From NCBI GenBank assembly GCA_021604885.1, contig BQJV01000041.1:1-12849 (forward strand): a stretch of DNA of 12,849 bases, given 5' to 3'. The stretch's first letter is position 1. The number at the start of each line of letters is the position of its first letter. The notes beneath the pieces are model-generated. The model saw only the letters and a program-made list of their open reading frames with translations, was not told the origin of the DNA and searched no databases. Shown here one piece after another: positions 1 to 6,825 of the stretch. Source of the stretch: Acidimicrobiales bacterium. Lineage in GTDB: Bacteria > Actinomycetota > Acidimicrobiia > Acidimicrobiales > Aldehydirespiratoraceae. The translations under genes were made by a program, and so were the position numbers.

Positions 1-722
1 GGATCGAGGAGGCGGAAGGCCTCGGCCAGGGCGACGCCGGCCGAGCGACCGTGGTCGCGCGCCTTCCCGCGGGTGCGCCGGCGGAACGCATCGGCCTGCG
101 CGCCGTCGTCGTCGGCGTCGACCTTCATCGTCGTCTCGAACTGGCTCTCGTGGGCCAGCAGCGCCTGGACTTTGGCCTCGAGGTGCGATTCGTCGATCTG
201 CTCGCAGAGGTCGGGTTCCTCGCACTCGAACAGCAGCAGGTGGTCCGGCCGGTGGTGGGGGATCCCGTGCTCGTGGTGGTAGTGCGGATCGCGGGCCGCG
301 ACCACCGCGTCGACGGTGAGAAGCCCCGCGTTGCGATGATCCGGGTGCATCCGCCAGCGACGCCACGGGTCATGGCCGAGGACGACGGCGGGCTGCAGCG
401 CGCGCACGGTGCGGGCCACGGCACTGCGGTTCTCGATCGTGTTGGCGAGTTCGCCGTCCTCCACGCCGAGGAACCGGACCTCGCCGGTGATGCCCAGACG
501 GCGAGCCGCCTCGCGCTGCTCGTCCTGACGTCGGGCGATCAATGCGTCCGTGTCGGCGGCGACGTCCCAGGTGCCCTTACGGCCATCGGTGCAGACGAGC
601 ATGTGGCAGGTCGCGCCGGCTGCCGACCACTTTGCGAGCGTGGCGCCGCACTCGAACTCGATGTCGTCGGGGTGAGCCGCGATAGCGAGCGCGCTCGTGG
701 GCACGGGCAGATCGACGCGCAT
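1..722 (-). CDS. PIG-L/LmbE-family zinc deacetylase (C-terminus cut by window edge)
   Basis: Reading leftward from the ATG at 722, 240 codons stay open to the window edge, so the C-terminus is missing. The fold is the PIG-L/LmbE N-acetyl-sugar deacetylase family, which includes MshB, Mca and BshB. Residues 16-20 are AHPDD, the classic N-terminal zinc motif (His17, Asp20). Residues 126-129 are HPDH, supplying the later zinc histidine. A TDGRKGTWD loop (45-53) follows the second strand, as in family members. Substrate cannot be read from sequence; mycothiol-type or other GlcNAc-like amides are possible. The start overlaps the cofC stop by one base (TGATG) and has no clear Shine-Dalgarno, so translation is probably coupled to cofC. 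Family assignment is secure; function is not. Confidence 0.9.
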   Translation of the reverse strand, partial: MRVDLPVPTSALAIAAHPDDIEFECGATLAKWSAAGATCHMLVCTDGRKGTWDVAADTDALIARRQDEQREAARRLGITGEVRFLGVEDGELANTIENRSAVARTVRALQPAVVLGHDPWRRWRMHPDHRNAGLLTVDAVVAARDPHYHHEHGIPHHRPDHLLLFECEEPDLCEQIDESHLEAKVQALLAHESQFETTMKVDADDDGAQADAFRRRTRGKARDHGRSAGVALAEAFRLLD

Positions 723-1315
723 CAGCGGGCCTCCTGTTGGACAACCGAGCGCCACTCGGCGGGCAGGTCGGCCGGGTCGTCGACGTCCCACGCGAGGTCC
801 GGGTCATCGACGATCGTGAGGTCGAGGCCGCACCGTTCCGCCTCCGCTCGATGGGCTGCGAACGATCCGGGCCCGTAGTGGAACGCGAACCCGCTTCCGG
901 TCGGCACGCTCAGGACGTTGGACCCGTCACGGACCCGGTCCGGGGCGATCAGGACGCCGTCGCCATCGAGCGCGGCGAGGGAGGCAGCGGCAGGGAGGTC
1001 TGCGTGGGCGACGATCGCTCGTGCGTGTCCGTCCTCGCCGACGGCGGCGACAGCTGCGGCGACGCACGGATTGAGCCCGCGGACCCCGGGGTCGAGCACG
1101 CCGGCGCGCGTGGCCTGGGCCCATTCGGCCACTTCGAGATCGTCGGTGACGATCATCGTCGGGAACGGTTCGGCAGCGGCGACGACCCGCTCCGCCATCC
1201 AGATCGCGAGCCGGCGCCGCTGATCGACGTCGAGCGCTTCGGCGAGACGCGTCTTCATGTCGTCGAACGATCGGATCGGGATCAGGACGATCGTGCCCAA
1301 CGACGCAGTACTCAC
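722..1315 (-). CDS. cofC: 2-phospho-L-lactate / phosphoenolpyruvate guanylyltransferase (F420 biosynthesis)
   Basis: A 197-residue protein matching the CofC/FbiD family, cytosolic enzymes that join GTP to 2-phospho-L-lactate (or phosphoenolpyruvate in many bacteria) to give the activated precursor of coenzyme F420. Visible family landmarks are the N-terminal PIRSF..MKTRLA nucleotide loop (residues 13-25), GLN at 80-82, HADLP at 104-108, APDRVRDGSNVL at 124-135, YGPGSF at 147-152 and DVDDPADL at 177-184. Length is normal for the family (about 200-220). The start is GTG; the nearest upstream signal is a TAGACT hexamer nine bases before it. It lies 28 bases after an F420-type oxidoreductase gene and overlaps the deacetylase by one base. 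Making a cofactor beside an enzyme that should use it supports both calls. The name fbiD is used in mycobacteria. Confidence 0.88.
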   Translation of the reverse strand: MSTASLGTIVLIPIRSFDDMKTRLAEALDVDQRRRLAIWMAERVVAAAEPFPTMIVTDDLEVAEWAQATRAGVLDPGVRGLNPCVAAAVAAVGEDGHARAIVAHADLPAAASLAALDGDGVLIAPDRVRDGSNVLSVPTGSGFAFHYGPGSFAAHRAEAERCGLDLTIVDDPDLAWDVDDPADLPAEWRSVVQQEAR

Positions 1316-1324
1316 GGTGCGGAG

Positions 1325-1330
1325 AGTCTA
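1325..1330 (-). promoter_or_regulatory. Putative leaderless -10 element for cofC
   Basis: On the minus strand TAGACT ends nine bases before the cofC GTG. It lies in the 28-base gap after the oxidoreductase gene, so it could give cofC and the deacetylase their own transcript. It is inferred from the pattern shared with other genes here; no -35 box is evident. Confidence 0.4.
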
Positions 1331-1343
1331 CGGCCGCGCCGGG

Positions 1344-2867
1344 TCAGCGGAACTCGTCGATGACGGCGGCGAAGGTCTCCAATGCGCCCGGGTGGCCCAC
1401 GTCGTGGAGCCGCACCATCGCCTCGCTCACCCCCGCGTCGCGCAGCGCGCCGAAGCGTTCGACATGGTGATCGACCACCCCGGCCGTTGCTGCGTCGGTG
1501 AACTGTTCCGGGGTCGCGTTGCCCCGCAGGCCGTCGACGCGAGCGGTCAGCTCCGTCGGATCGGCGGCCACCAGCACGTCGGAAAGCTGGGTCACGCGTA
1601 TCTCCGCCGGATCCCGATCCTCGGCCTCGCAGTGTCGGTGGAGCACGGCCACGAGGTCACGGATCCGGTCCGGCTCGCCGAAGAGATTGCACGCGTCGGC
1701 GTGGCGGGCGACGAGCCGGAGGGTGCGCGCCGGGCCCGAGCCGCCGACCAGGATCGGAATGCGCTCCTGCACGGGCCGCGGGTAGCAGGTCGCCTTCACC
1801 GTGCCGATTCGACGGCCCTCGTAGGTGGGCGCGCCGGGTCCCCACATCAGCGGCAGGAGCTCCAAGGCGTCCTCCAGCAGCTCGTAACGCTCAGCCAGCG
1901 TGGGGAACGGCCATCCGTACGCCTTGTGCTCCGCTGCGAACCACGCGGCTCCGAGCCCGCACTCGGCCCGCCCGGACGAGAGCACGTCCAGCGAGGCGAC
2001 GATCTTCGCGAGCTGCGCGACGTTGCGATACGTGATGCCGCTGACGAGCGTGCCGAGGCGCACTCGTTCGGTCGCCGCGGCCAGGTAGCCGAGCGTCGTG
2101 TAGGCGTCGAGCATCGGCTCCCATTCGCGTCCGACCTGCGGAATCTGGAGGACGTGGTCCATCACCCAGATCGAGTCGAATCCGGCCGCCTCGGCCCGTC
2201 GCGCGATGTCCGCCAGTCGCGGCCCGATCTCGGACGACTCGCCCGGCCAGGTGAACGACGACAGGTGCAGGCCGAACCGGAGGCCCGGCGCCGGCTCCGT
2301 CGGTGGCGCGGTCGGTTCGGCGTCCGCCTCGGACCTCCGAGCGGCGGCGGCCAGCGGCGGCGGCACGACGACCGGCGTGGTGGGGGACAGCACCGCGTCG
2401 AACTCGGTGTCGAGGAGCGGCTCGACCTCGTCGCGGCGCGCGAGCTGGGCGGTCACGACCTTGCTCGGCACGGGATGCTCGCGAGCCTTGTTGCGCGCCC
2501 GGCAGTCCTTGGCGGGCGTCGCGAAGAACACAGCCACGGCCGGTCGCCCGTGCTCGGCGGCGGTCGCCCGCCACGTGGACCGACGTTCGTCGTCGAAGCC
2601 GAGCGAGTCGACCACCGTCAATAGGCCCCGTGCCAGGCGGCGGCGGACGACGTCGTCGAGGACCTCGAACGCGTCCGTGCCCGCGCGCTGGTCCTGTTCG
2701 CCCGTGCCCACCAACGCCCGGAGCCGATCGGACGAGACGACCTGGTCCGGACGGAACCACGCGTCCGCCCATGTGGACTTGCCGGAGCCGGACGGACCCA
2801 CAAGGACCACGAGCGCATCGGTCGGGATCCTGGCCAGTTCCGGGGCCGTGGCGGACGAGTCGGTCAC
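1344..2867 (-). CDS. Fusion of Pnkp-like P-loop kinase and F420-dependent LLM-class oxidoreductase
   Basis: A 507-residue two-domain protein. Residues 18-168 form a P-loop kinase like the 5'-kinase domain of bacterial polynucleotide kinase-phosphatase (Pnkp). It has Walker A GPSGSGKST at 24-32, SSDRLRALVG at 45-54, a VVDSLG strand at 85-90 and an RARNKARE lid-like segment at 123-130. A Pro/Ala/Glu linker (about 168-195) leads to a luciferase-like monooxygenase domain (196-505). That domain carries FGLHLSSF (198-205), FDSIWVMDHV (230-239), RVRLGTLVSGITYR (268-281) and PILVGGSG (371-378). It resembles the Rv1855c-type F420-dependent oxidoreductases. The oxidoreductase half would transfer hydride with F420; its substrate is unknown, as is the kinase substrate. 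The start is GTG. It heads a unit with cofC, which makes F420. Both domain calls are firm; the joint function is unknown. Confidence 0.88.
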   Translation of the reverse strand: MTDSSATAPELARIPTDALVVLVGPSGSGKSTWADAWFRPDQVVSSDRLRALVGTGEQDQRAGTDAFEVLDDVVRRRLARGLLTVVDSLGFDDERRSTWRATAAEHGRPAVAVFFATPAKDCRARNKAREHPVPSKVVTAQLARRDEVEPLLDTEFDAVLSPTTPVVVPPPLAAAARRSEADAEPTAPPTEPAPGLRFGLHLSSFTWPGESSEIGPRLADIARRAEAAGFDSIWVMDHVLQIPQVGREWEPMLDAYTTLGYLAAATERVRLGTLVSGITYRNVAQLAKIVASLDVLSSGRAECGLGAAWFAAEHKAYGWPFPTLAERYELLEDALELLPLMWGPGAPTYEGRRIGTVKATCYPRPVQERIPILVGGSGPARTLRLVARHADACNLFGEPDRIRDLVAVLHRHCEAEDRDPAEIRVTQLSDVLVAADPTELTARVDGLRGNATPEQFTDAATAGVVDHHVERFGALRDAGVSEAMVRLHDVGHPGALETFAAVIDEFR

Positions 2868-2895
2868 GGCGCCAGGATCGCACGCCTCGCCTGAG

Positions 2896-2913
2896 CCTGC
2901 GTGGGCACGCAGG
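2896..2913. promoter_or_regulatory. Inverted repeat upstream of gpsA, candidate operator
   Basis: CCTGCGTG and CACGCAGG form perfect 8-bp arms around a GG spacer. The site lies two bases before the TAGGGT -10-like hexamer of gpsA and between two divergent gene starts, so it is badly placed for a terminator. Its position over the -35/spacer region fits a repressor or activator site. The cognate regulator is unknown. Confidence 0.5.
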
Positions 2914-2915
2914 TC

Positions 2916-2921
2916 TAGGGT
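2916..2921 (+). promoter_or_regulatory. Putative leaderless -10 element for gpsA
   Basis: TAGGGT ends eight bases before the gpsA ATG, which would place the transcription start at or next to the start codon. There is no Shine-Dalgarno sequence between it and the ATG. It follows the inverted repeat at 2896-2913. Confidence 0.5.
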
Positions 2922-2929
2922 GAACCGCC

Positions 2930-3931
2930 ATGGACATGAACGTCGCGGTGGTCGGAGCCGGATCGTGGGGCACCACCGTTGCCCACCTCTGTGCGCACAA
3001 CGCGCCGACGGTGATCCACAGCCGCCGCGAGGATGTCGCCGAGGCGATCAACGAGCGTAACGAGAATCCCCGCTACCTCGAGGGCTACACGTTGCACGCG
3101 GACCTCAGGGCGTCCACCGACCTGGCCGCCGTCGTACGGGCCGCCGACGTGCTGGTCATGGGCGTGCCGTCCGCCGGTTTCCGCGCCACCCTCGAGGAGC
3201 TCCGTCCCTTTCTCCGCCCGTGGGTTCCGGTGGTCTCGCTCGCCAAGGGCCTGGAGCTCGGCACGATGAAGCGGATGACCGAGGTCGCCGAGGAGGAGCT
3301 CCCCGGCCACCCGGTCGGCGTGCTCACCGGCCCGAACCTCGCCAAGGAGATCCTCGCCGGGAGCGCGGCGGCGGCGGTGGTGGCGTTCGAGGACCTCACG
3401 ATCGCGAAGCGGTTGCAGGAGGTCTTCTCCTCGTCGTTGTTCCGCGTCTACACGAACAACGACGTCATCGGTTGTGAGATAGCCGGCGCGCTGAAGAACG
3501 TCATCGCGCTCGCGGCGGGCATGGCCGACGGGCTCGGCACCGGCGACAACACGCGTGCCGCGGTGATGACCCGTGGTTTGGCCGAACTCACGCGGCTCGG
3601 CGTGGCGATGGGTGGTGACCCGGCCACGTTCTCCGGCCTCGCCGGTATGGGCGACCTGCTCGCCACGTGCATGAGCCCGCAGAGCCGCAATCGATACGTG
3701 GGCGAACAGCTCGGTAGGGGCCGCGCCCTCGACGAGATCATCGAGGAGATGAACCAGGTCGCCGAGGGCGTGAAGACGGCCAAGATCGTGCTCGACCTCG
3801 CCGAGCGCTACGACGTCCAGATGCCGATCGCCGCTGAGATGCGGGCGTGTGTCACCGAGGGCCGCTCCGCACCCCAGGCGTACCGTGGCCTCGTGCAGCG
3901 ACCGGCCACGAGCGAGTCCGCACCCGACTGA
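2930..3931 (+). CDS. gpsA: Glycerol-3-phosphate dehydrogenase [NAD(P)+]
   Basis: A 333-residue cytosolic GpsA that reduces dihydroxyacetone phosphate to sn-glycerol 3-phosphate for phospholipid synthesis. The Rossmann dinucleotide motif GAGSWG is at 9-14. GVP at 78-80 and SLAKGLE at 103-109 match the family, as does LTGPNLAKEI at 132-141. GALKNV at 186-191 carries the catalytic lysine (Lys189), and GDNTRAA (205-211) and SGLAGMGDLL (235-244) complete the C-terminal domain. Length is typical (about 330-340). I chose the ATG at 2930 because the -10-like hexamer places a leaderless start there; a second ATG two codons later (2936) is possible. The stop overlaps the next gene's ATG by one base. 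Confidence in function is high. Confidence 0.97.
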   Translation: MDMNVAVVGAGSWGTTVAHLCAHNAPTVIHSRREDVAEAINERNENPRYLEGYTLHADLRASTDLAAVVRAADVLVMGVPSAGFRATLEELRPFLRPWVPVVSLAKGLELGTMKRMTEVAEEELPGHPVGVLTGPNLAKEILAGSAAAAVVAFEDLTIAKRLQEVFSSSLFRVYTNNDVIGCEIAGALKNVIALAAGMADGLGTGDNTRAAVMTRGLAELTRLGVAMGGDPATFSGLAGMGDLLATCMSPQSRNRYVGEQLGRGRALDEIIEEMNQVAEGVKTAKIVLDLAERYDVQMPIAAEMRACVTEGRSAPQAYRGLVQRPATSESAPD

Positions 3932-5346
3932 TGCGCCGCTGGTGGAAGGGCCGCAACGGACGGCCGGACGACGGCACGACTCACGCGCTCGATGGCGCCG
4001 TGATCGGCGACCTGGACGGGCCCACGGCCATCGTGGACGAGAAGGGTCGCATCGGTGCCGTCGACGGCAGTTGGTGGCTCGAATGGGGTGTGGGCGCCGA
4101 GGATCGCTGGCGAGTGGCCCACGACGAGGTGGCTGTCCGGCAGTCCCGTGTGAGCGACGCGCCCGTCTACGAGACATGGCTACGGGTGCCCGGTGGTGAC
4201 GTGGTGCAACGGGTCGCCGCGGCCAACGACGGGCTCGGCCGGACCCTGGTGGTGGAGTTCGAGAACGCTTCTGGGACCGCGGTCGCCGTAGCCCTCGCTG
4301 GTCGCGTCGCCGGCTCCGCAGCGCTCGTCGCGGACGTCGATGCGATCACGCTCGACACGACGGAGTGGATCCGCACCGAACGGTCGGCCGGCGCGGTGCA
4401 CGCCACCGTCGGCGAGCCCTGGGGCGGCGTGACCGCCGGCGCGGCTGCAACTCGTGATGTCGTCGAAGGCGTCGATCCCTCGGCCACGCTCATCGTGCCG
4501 CTGCCGCATCGCCAACGGGTGCGATTCGACGTCCTGGTGGAGGGCGATTTCCCGACCAGACCGTCCACGCCAGAGGACGTCGCAGCCGGGTGGCGGGCCG
4601 TCACCGCCGATGCCCTCGCGATCGAGGTGCCGGACGCGGAGCTCGGCGAGGCGTGGAGCCGCATCGTTCCCGACCTCGTCGTGCTCGCCGGGAGCGACGA
4701 TCCCCGTTCAGCGGCCGAGGCGGCCACCGTGCTCGACATCGCCGGGCTGCTCGCCGAAGCCGACCGTGCCCGCGCCACCGTGGCCGCGGCAACCGAGGCC
4801 GGCACGCTCCGTGGAGGCGATGCCGTCGCGGCGATGCGGGCGTTCGCATCGCGCGATCTCCTCGCCGGGGAGGAGTCCGGCCTGACCGTGTTCGCCGACG
4901 TCCTCGCAGCTGCGGCCGGCGATGCGATCGACGAGGTCACCCTCGAACAGGTGGCACGCGCCCTCGACGCATCGGCGCCGCAGGCGGCCGCGGACGCCCG
5001 CCGTGCCGCGACCGTCGCCACTGCGGCGTTCGAGCCCGTCACCGCCGCCGCGAAGGCCGCGGCGACGGTGTTGGACCATGTGATCGACGTGTCGTCGACC
5101 GGGTCCATCGCAGTCCTGCCCGATGTGCCGTCGTCGTGGCGGGGCAACAACATCGACGTCCGGAACTGCGGCACCGCGAACGGTCGGGTGTCGTTCAGCG
5201 TGCGCTGGCACGGATCACGGCCTGCGCTCCTGTGGGAGCGCCACGGCGGCAGCGACGCCATCGAGATGCGGTGCCCGGGCCTGGACTCCTCGTGGTCGAC
5301 GCTCGAGCGTTCGGGCGAGGCGCTGCTGGCCGAGCCCCTCGACTGA
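3931..5346 (+). CDS. Uncharacterised protein, glycosidase-like architecture
   Basis: A 471-residue protein starting at the ATG at 3931, which overlaps the gpsA stop as TGATG. There is no Shine-Dalgarno, so translation is likely coupled. It has no signal peptide or membrane helix. The first 210 residues are beta-rich, with many Trp and Val and a VPGGD turn after an ETWLR strand. Residues about 225-400 are Ala-rich and helical. The last 70 return to beta, including VLPDVPSSW and a segment ending VRWHGSRPALLWE. This beta / alpha-helical barrel / beta layout, and the C-terminal block in particular, recalls the (alpha/alpha)6 glycoside-hydrolase-like proteins. I cannot identify catalytic acids, so an enzyme function is not supported. 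Tight linkage to gpsA suggests co-expression. It may be a conserved hypothetical of Acidimicrobiia. Confidence 0.75.
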   Translation: MRRWWKGRNGRPDDGTTHALDGAVIGDLDGPTAIVDEKGRIGAVDGSWWLEWGVGAEDRWRVAHDEVAVRQSRVSDAPVYETWLRVPGGDVVQRVAAANDGLGRTLVVEFENASGTAVAVALAGRVAGSAALVADVDAITLDTTEWIRTERSAGAVHATVGEPWGGVTAGAAATRDVVEGVDPSATLIVPLPHRQRVRFDVLVEGDFPTRPSTPEDVAAGWRAVTADALAIEVPDAELGEAWSRIVPDLVVLAGSDDPRSAAEAATVLDIAGLLAEADRARATVAAATEAGTLRGGDAVAAMRAFASRDLLAGEESGLTVFADVLAAAAGDAIDEVTLEQVARALDASAPQAAADARRAATVATAAFEPVTAAAKAAATVLDHVIDVSSTGSIAVLPDVPSSWRGNNIDVRNCGTANGRVSFSVRWHGSRPALLWERHGGSDAIEMRCPGLDSSWSTLERSGEALLAEPLD

Positions 5347-5360
5347 GCGACGGGCGAGCT

Positions 5361-5687
5361 TCAGCGGCTGTCGCGCCACGCGGCGAGCACCGCGAGCGCG
5401 GCGAGGGCCCCGGCGATCCGGTCCGTCCTGATTGCACCCCGGCCGCCGATCATGCCGGAGGAGCCGACGGCGCCGATCGACCCCGACGAGCCGATCGAGA
5501 GGATGGACCCGCTGGAGCCGATCGAGAGGATGGACCCCGCCGATCCGATCGACAGCACCGATCCCGCCGATCCGATCGATCCGAACGAGAACGCACTGAA
5601 CAGCGAATGCGACGAGGCGACGCACGCCGTGCTCCGATGGCTGAGAACCGACCAGCGGGACCGGTTGGATCGGATCGAGTCGCTCAT
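5361..5687 (-). CDS. Short serine/glycine nonapeptide-repeat protein with C-terminal membrane segment
   Basis: A 108-residue protein with a Ser/Arg-rich N-terminus, then nine-residue repeats GSAGSVLSI (39-47), GSAGSILSI (48-56), GSSGSILSI (57-65) and the degenerate GSSGSIGAV (66-74), ending GSSGMIGG. A hydrophobic Ala/Leu segment (91-104) could span or anchor in the membrane and is followed by WRDSR. The regular G-S-x-G-S-(I/V)-L-S-I rhythm suggests a stacked beta structure, but this is inference. Short proteins of this composition recur in actinobacteria without a known role, as far as I recall. I chose the ATG at 5687 over the GTG at 5696 because TACGGT ends seven bases before it, matching the local leaderless pattern. 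It converges on the preceding gene with 14 bases between stops and diverges from rnhB. Confidence 0.7.
   Translation of the reverse strand: MSDSIRSNRSRWSVLSHRSTACVASSHSLFSAFSFGSIGSAGSVLSIGSAGSILSIGSSGSILSIGSSGSIGAVGSSGMIGGRGAIRTDRIAGALAALAVLAAWRDSR
5466..5573. repeat. 27-bp tandem repeat inside the serine/glycine-repeat gene
   Basis: Four in-frame 27-bp units encode the nonapeptides at residues 39-74 of the minus-strand gene. Units differ mainly in codon third positions and at the Ala/Ser and Ile/Val sites, so they are old enough to have diverged under coding constraint. The plus strand shows recurring CCGATCGA and GGATGGACC blocks. Confidence 0.8.
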
Positions 5688-5694
5688 GGCGAGC

Positions 5695-5700
5695 ACCGTA
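5695..5700 (-). promoter_or_regulatory. Putative leaderless -10 element for the repeat-protein gene
   Basis: On the minus strand TACGGT ends seven bases before the ATG at 5687. It supports that start codon and the reality of the gene. It lies back to back with the rnhB element, with 18 bases between the two hexamers. Confidence 0.45.
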
Positions 5701-5718
5701 CCGCTCCGGTCACTGGGC

Positions 5719-5724
5719 TACCGT
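5719..5724 (+). promoter_or_regulatory. Putative leaderless -10 element for rnhB
   Basis: TACCGT ends seven bases before the rnhB ATG, with no Shine-Dalgarno between. No convincing -35 box was seen. Confidence 0.5.
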
Positions 5725-5731
5725 CCGGCTG

Positions 5732-6433
5732 ATGGCCACGACCGCGCCGAAGCTGCGCAAGTCGATCAGGGGCAAGGCTCCGGGACTCCGTCTGGAGCGC
5801 GCCCTCTGGGACGACGGCTGCACGCACGTCGCCGGAATCGACGAGGTCGGCCGCGGCTCCTGGGCGGGTCCGCTGACCCTCGCCGCCGTCGTGGTCCCTC
5901 GGGAGAAGCGGCTCACCAAGGTCCGGGACTCGAAGATGCTCACGGAGTCCGAACGCGAGGTGATGCACGACCGCATCGTCGACTGGGCCGACCATGTCGC
6001 CGTCGCCCACGCGACGCAGGAGGAGTGCGATGAGCTCGGCATGTCGGCCGCGCAGAAGCTCGCAGCGCAGCGGGCGTTGGCTGACCTCGGCGTCCCCGTC
6101 GACCATGTGCTCGTGGATGGCAACTGGGACTTCATCGAGACCCACCCCACCACGAAGATCGTGAAGGGCGACGCCATCAGCCTCTCGATCGCGGCGGCGT
6201 CGATCGTCGCGAAGGTGACCCGGGATCGGATCATGCGCGAGTGGGATCGCGATCACCCGGCCTATGGGTTCGTCGGCAACAAGGGGTATCCGTGTCCTCG
6301 GCACAAGGCGGCGCTCGCCGCGTACGGCCCGAGCGCGGTGCATCGGCGCCGGTGGGCGTTCATGGACGACCTCCGTTGGACGGCGCTGCCGCGGATCATC
6401 GATGAGGACGAGGCCCAGCTCGGCCTGTTCTGA
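5732..6433 (+). CDS. rnhB: Ribonuclease HII
   Basis: A 233-residue RNase HII, a cytosolic endonuclease that nicks the RNA strand of RNA-DNA hybrids and removes single ribonucleotides from DNA. The four metal-binding acids line up with the family: Asp37 and Glu38 in AGIDEVGRGSWAGP (34-47), Asp129 in VLVDGN (126-131) and Asp147 in KGDAIS (145-150). The spacing of 18 residues between the last two matches E. coli RNase HII. DSK at 66-68, AAASIVAKVTRDR (154-166) and HPAYGF..NKGY (175-186) are also typical. About 25 residues precede the conserved core, slightly longer than in short homologues. The ATG follows a leaderless-type hexamer. No other gene is translationally coupled to it. Confidence is high. 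Confidence 0.97.
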   Translation: MATTAPKLRKSIRGKAPGLRLERALWDDGCTHVAGIDEVGRGSWAGPLTLAAVVVPREKRLTKVRDSKMLTESEREVMHDRIVDWADHVAVAHATQEECDELGMSAAQKLAAQRALADLGVPVDHVLVDGNWDFIETHPTTKIVKGDAISLSIAAASIVAKVTRDRIMREWDRDHPAYGFVGNKGYPCPRHKAALAAYGPSAVHRRRWAFMDDLRWTALPRIIDEDEAQLGLF

Positions 6434-6443
6434 ACGTCGGCCG

Positions 6444-6449
6444 TAGCCT
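6444..6449 (+). promoter_or_regulatory. Putative leaderless -10 element for the small membrane protein
   Basis: TAGCCT ends six bases before the GTG start at 6456, just after the rnhB stop. Internal promoter inferred from the repeated local spacing. Confidence 0.4.
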
Positions 6450-6455
6450 GCGCGG

Positions 6456-6812
6456 GTGACCCGTCGCATCGCCCTGCTCGCGTTCCTGACCTGGACGGTG
6501 CTCGTCTGGACGAGCCGGATCCGCAACGTGCTCGCCGACGACGACCTGTCCGCGGGCGGGACGACCTTGCGGCTCGTGGCGGCCGCCGCGTTCGTCCTCC
6601 TCGGCGTCCTGGTCGCGCTTCAGTGGCGGCGTGGCGGGCGGCTCGATCGGATTCTCGCCGTGTTGGTGCTGTGGACCGTCGTCTGGTGGTCCGTCCGGGG
6701 CATCGGGATCATCGTCGACGACCACGAGCTCGGGTTCACGATCGTCCACACGATTCTGGGCGTCGTGTCGATCGGCCTGGCGATGTGGGCCTGGGCTCGC
6801 CGGGCCGGATAA
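6456..6812 (+). CDS. Small four-helix membrane protein, function unknown
   Basis: A 118-residue hydrophobic protein with four likely membrane helices at about 4-20, 37-56, 64-82 and 93-114. Short Arg-rich loops lie at 57-65 and at the C-terminus, favouring an inside location for those segments, and an acidic DDD loop follows helix 1. No motif that I recognise is present, so no function is offered. The GTG start at 6456 is chosen because TAGCCT precedes it by six bases and because helix 1 begins immediately after. It begins 23 bases after the rnhB stop. Its own TAA stop doubles as the first three bases of the next gene's -10-like hexamer. Confidence 0.72.
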   Translation: MTRRIALLAFLTWTVLVWTSRIRNVLADDDLSAGGTTLRLVAAAAFVLLGVLVALQWRRGGRLDRILAVLVLWTVVWWSVRGIGIIVDDHELGFTIVHTILGVVSIGLAMWAWARRAG

Positions 6813-6815
6813 CGT
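6810..6815 (+). promoter_or_regulatory. Putative -10 element for the NifU-N-like gene, overlapping a stop codon
   Basis: TAACGT ends ten bases before the ATG at 6826. Its TAA is also the stop codon of the upstream membrane protein gene. Confidence 0.4.
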
Positions 6816-6825
6816 TCCCTTCGTC

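Noticed and set aside
1257..2624. 455-codon plus-strand open frame
   Set aside because: It lies opposite the fusion gene, whose protein has clear domains. The plus-strand translation is Arg/Gly-rich with no family features, as expected for an antisense frame in GC-rich DNA.
5452..6033. Long plus-strand frame opening with Pro/Asp/Glu repeats
   Set aside because: It is the complement of the nonapeptide repeats on the minus strand and then runs out of frame into rnhB. It has no start signal, while the minus-strand gene has one.
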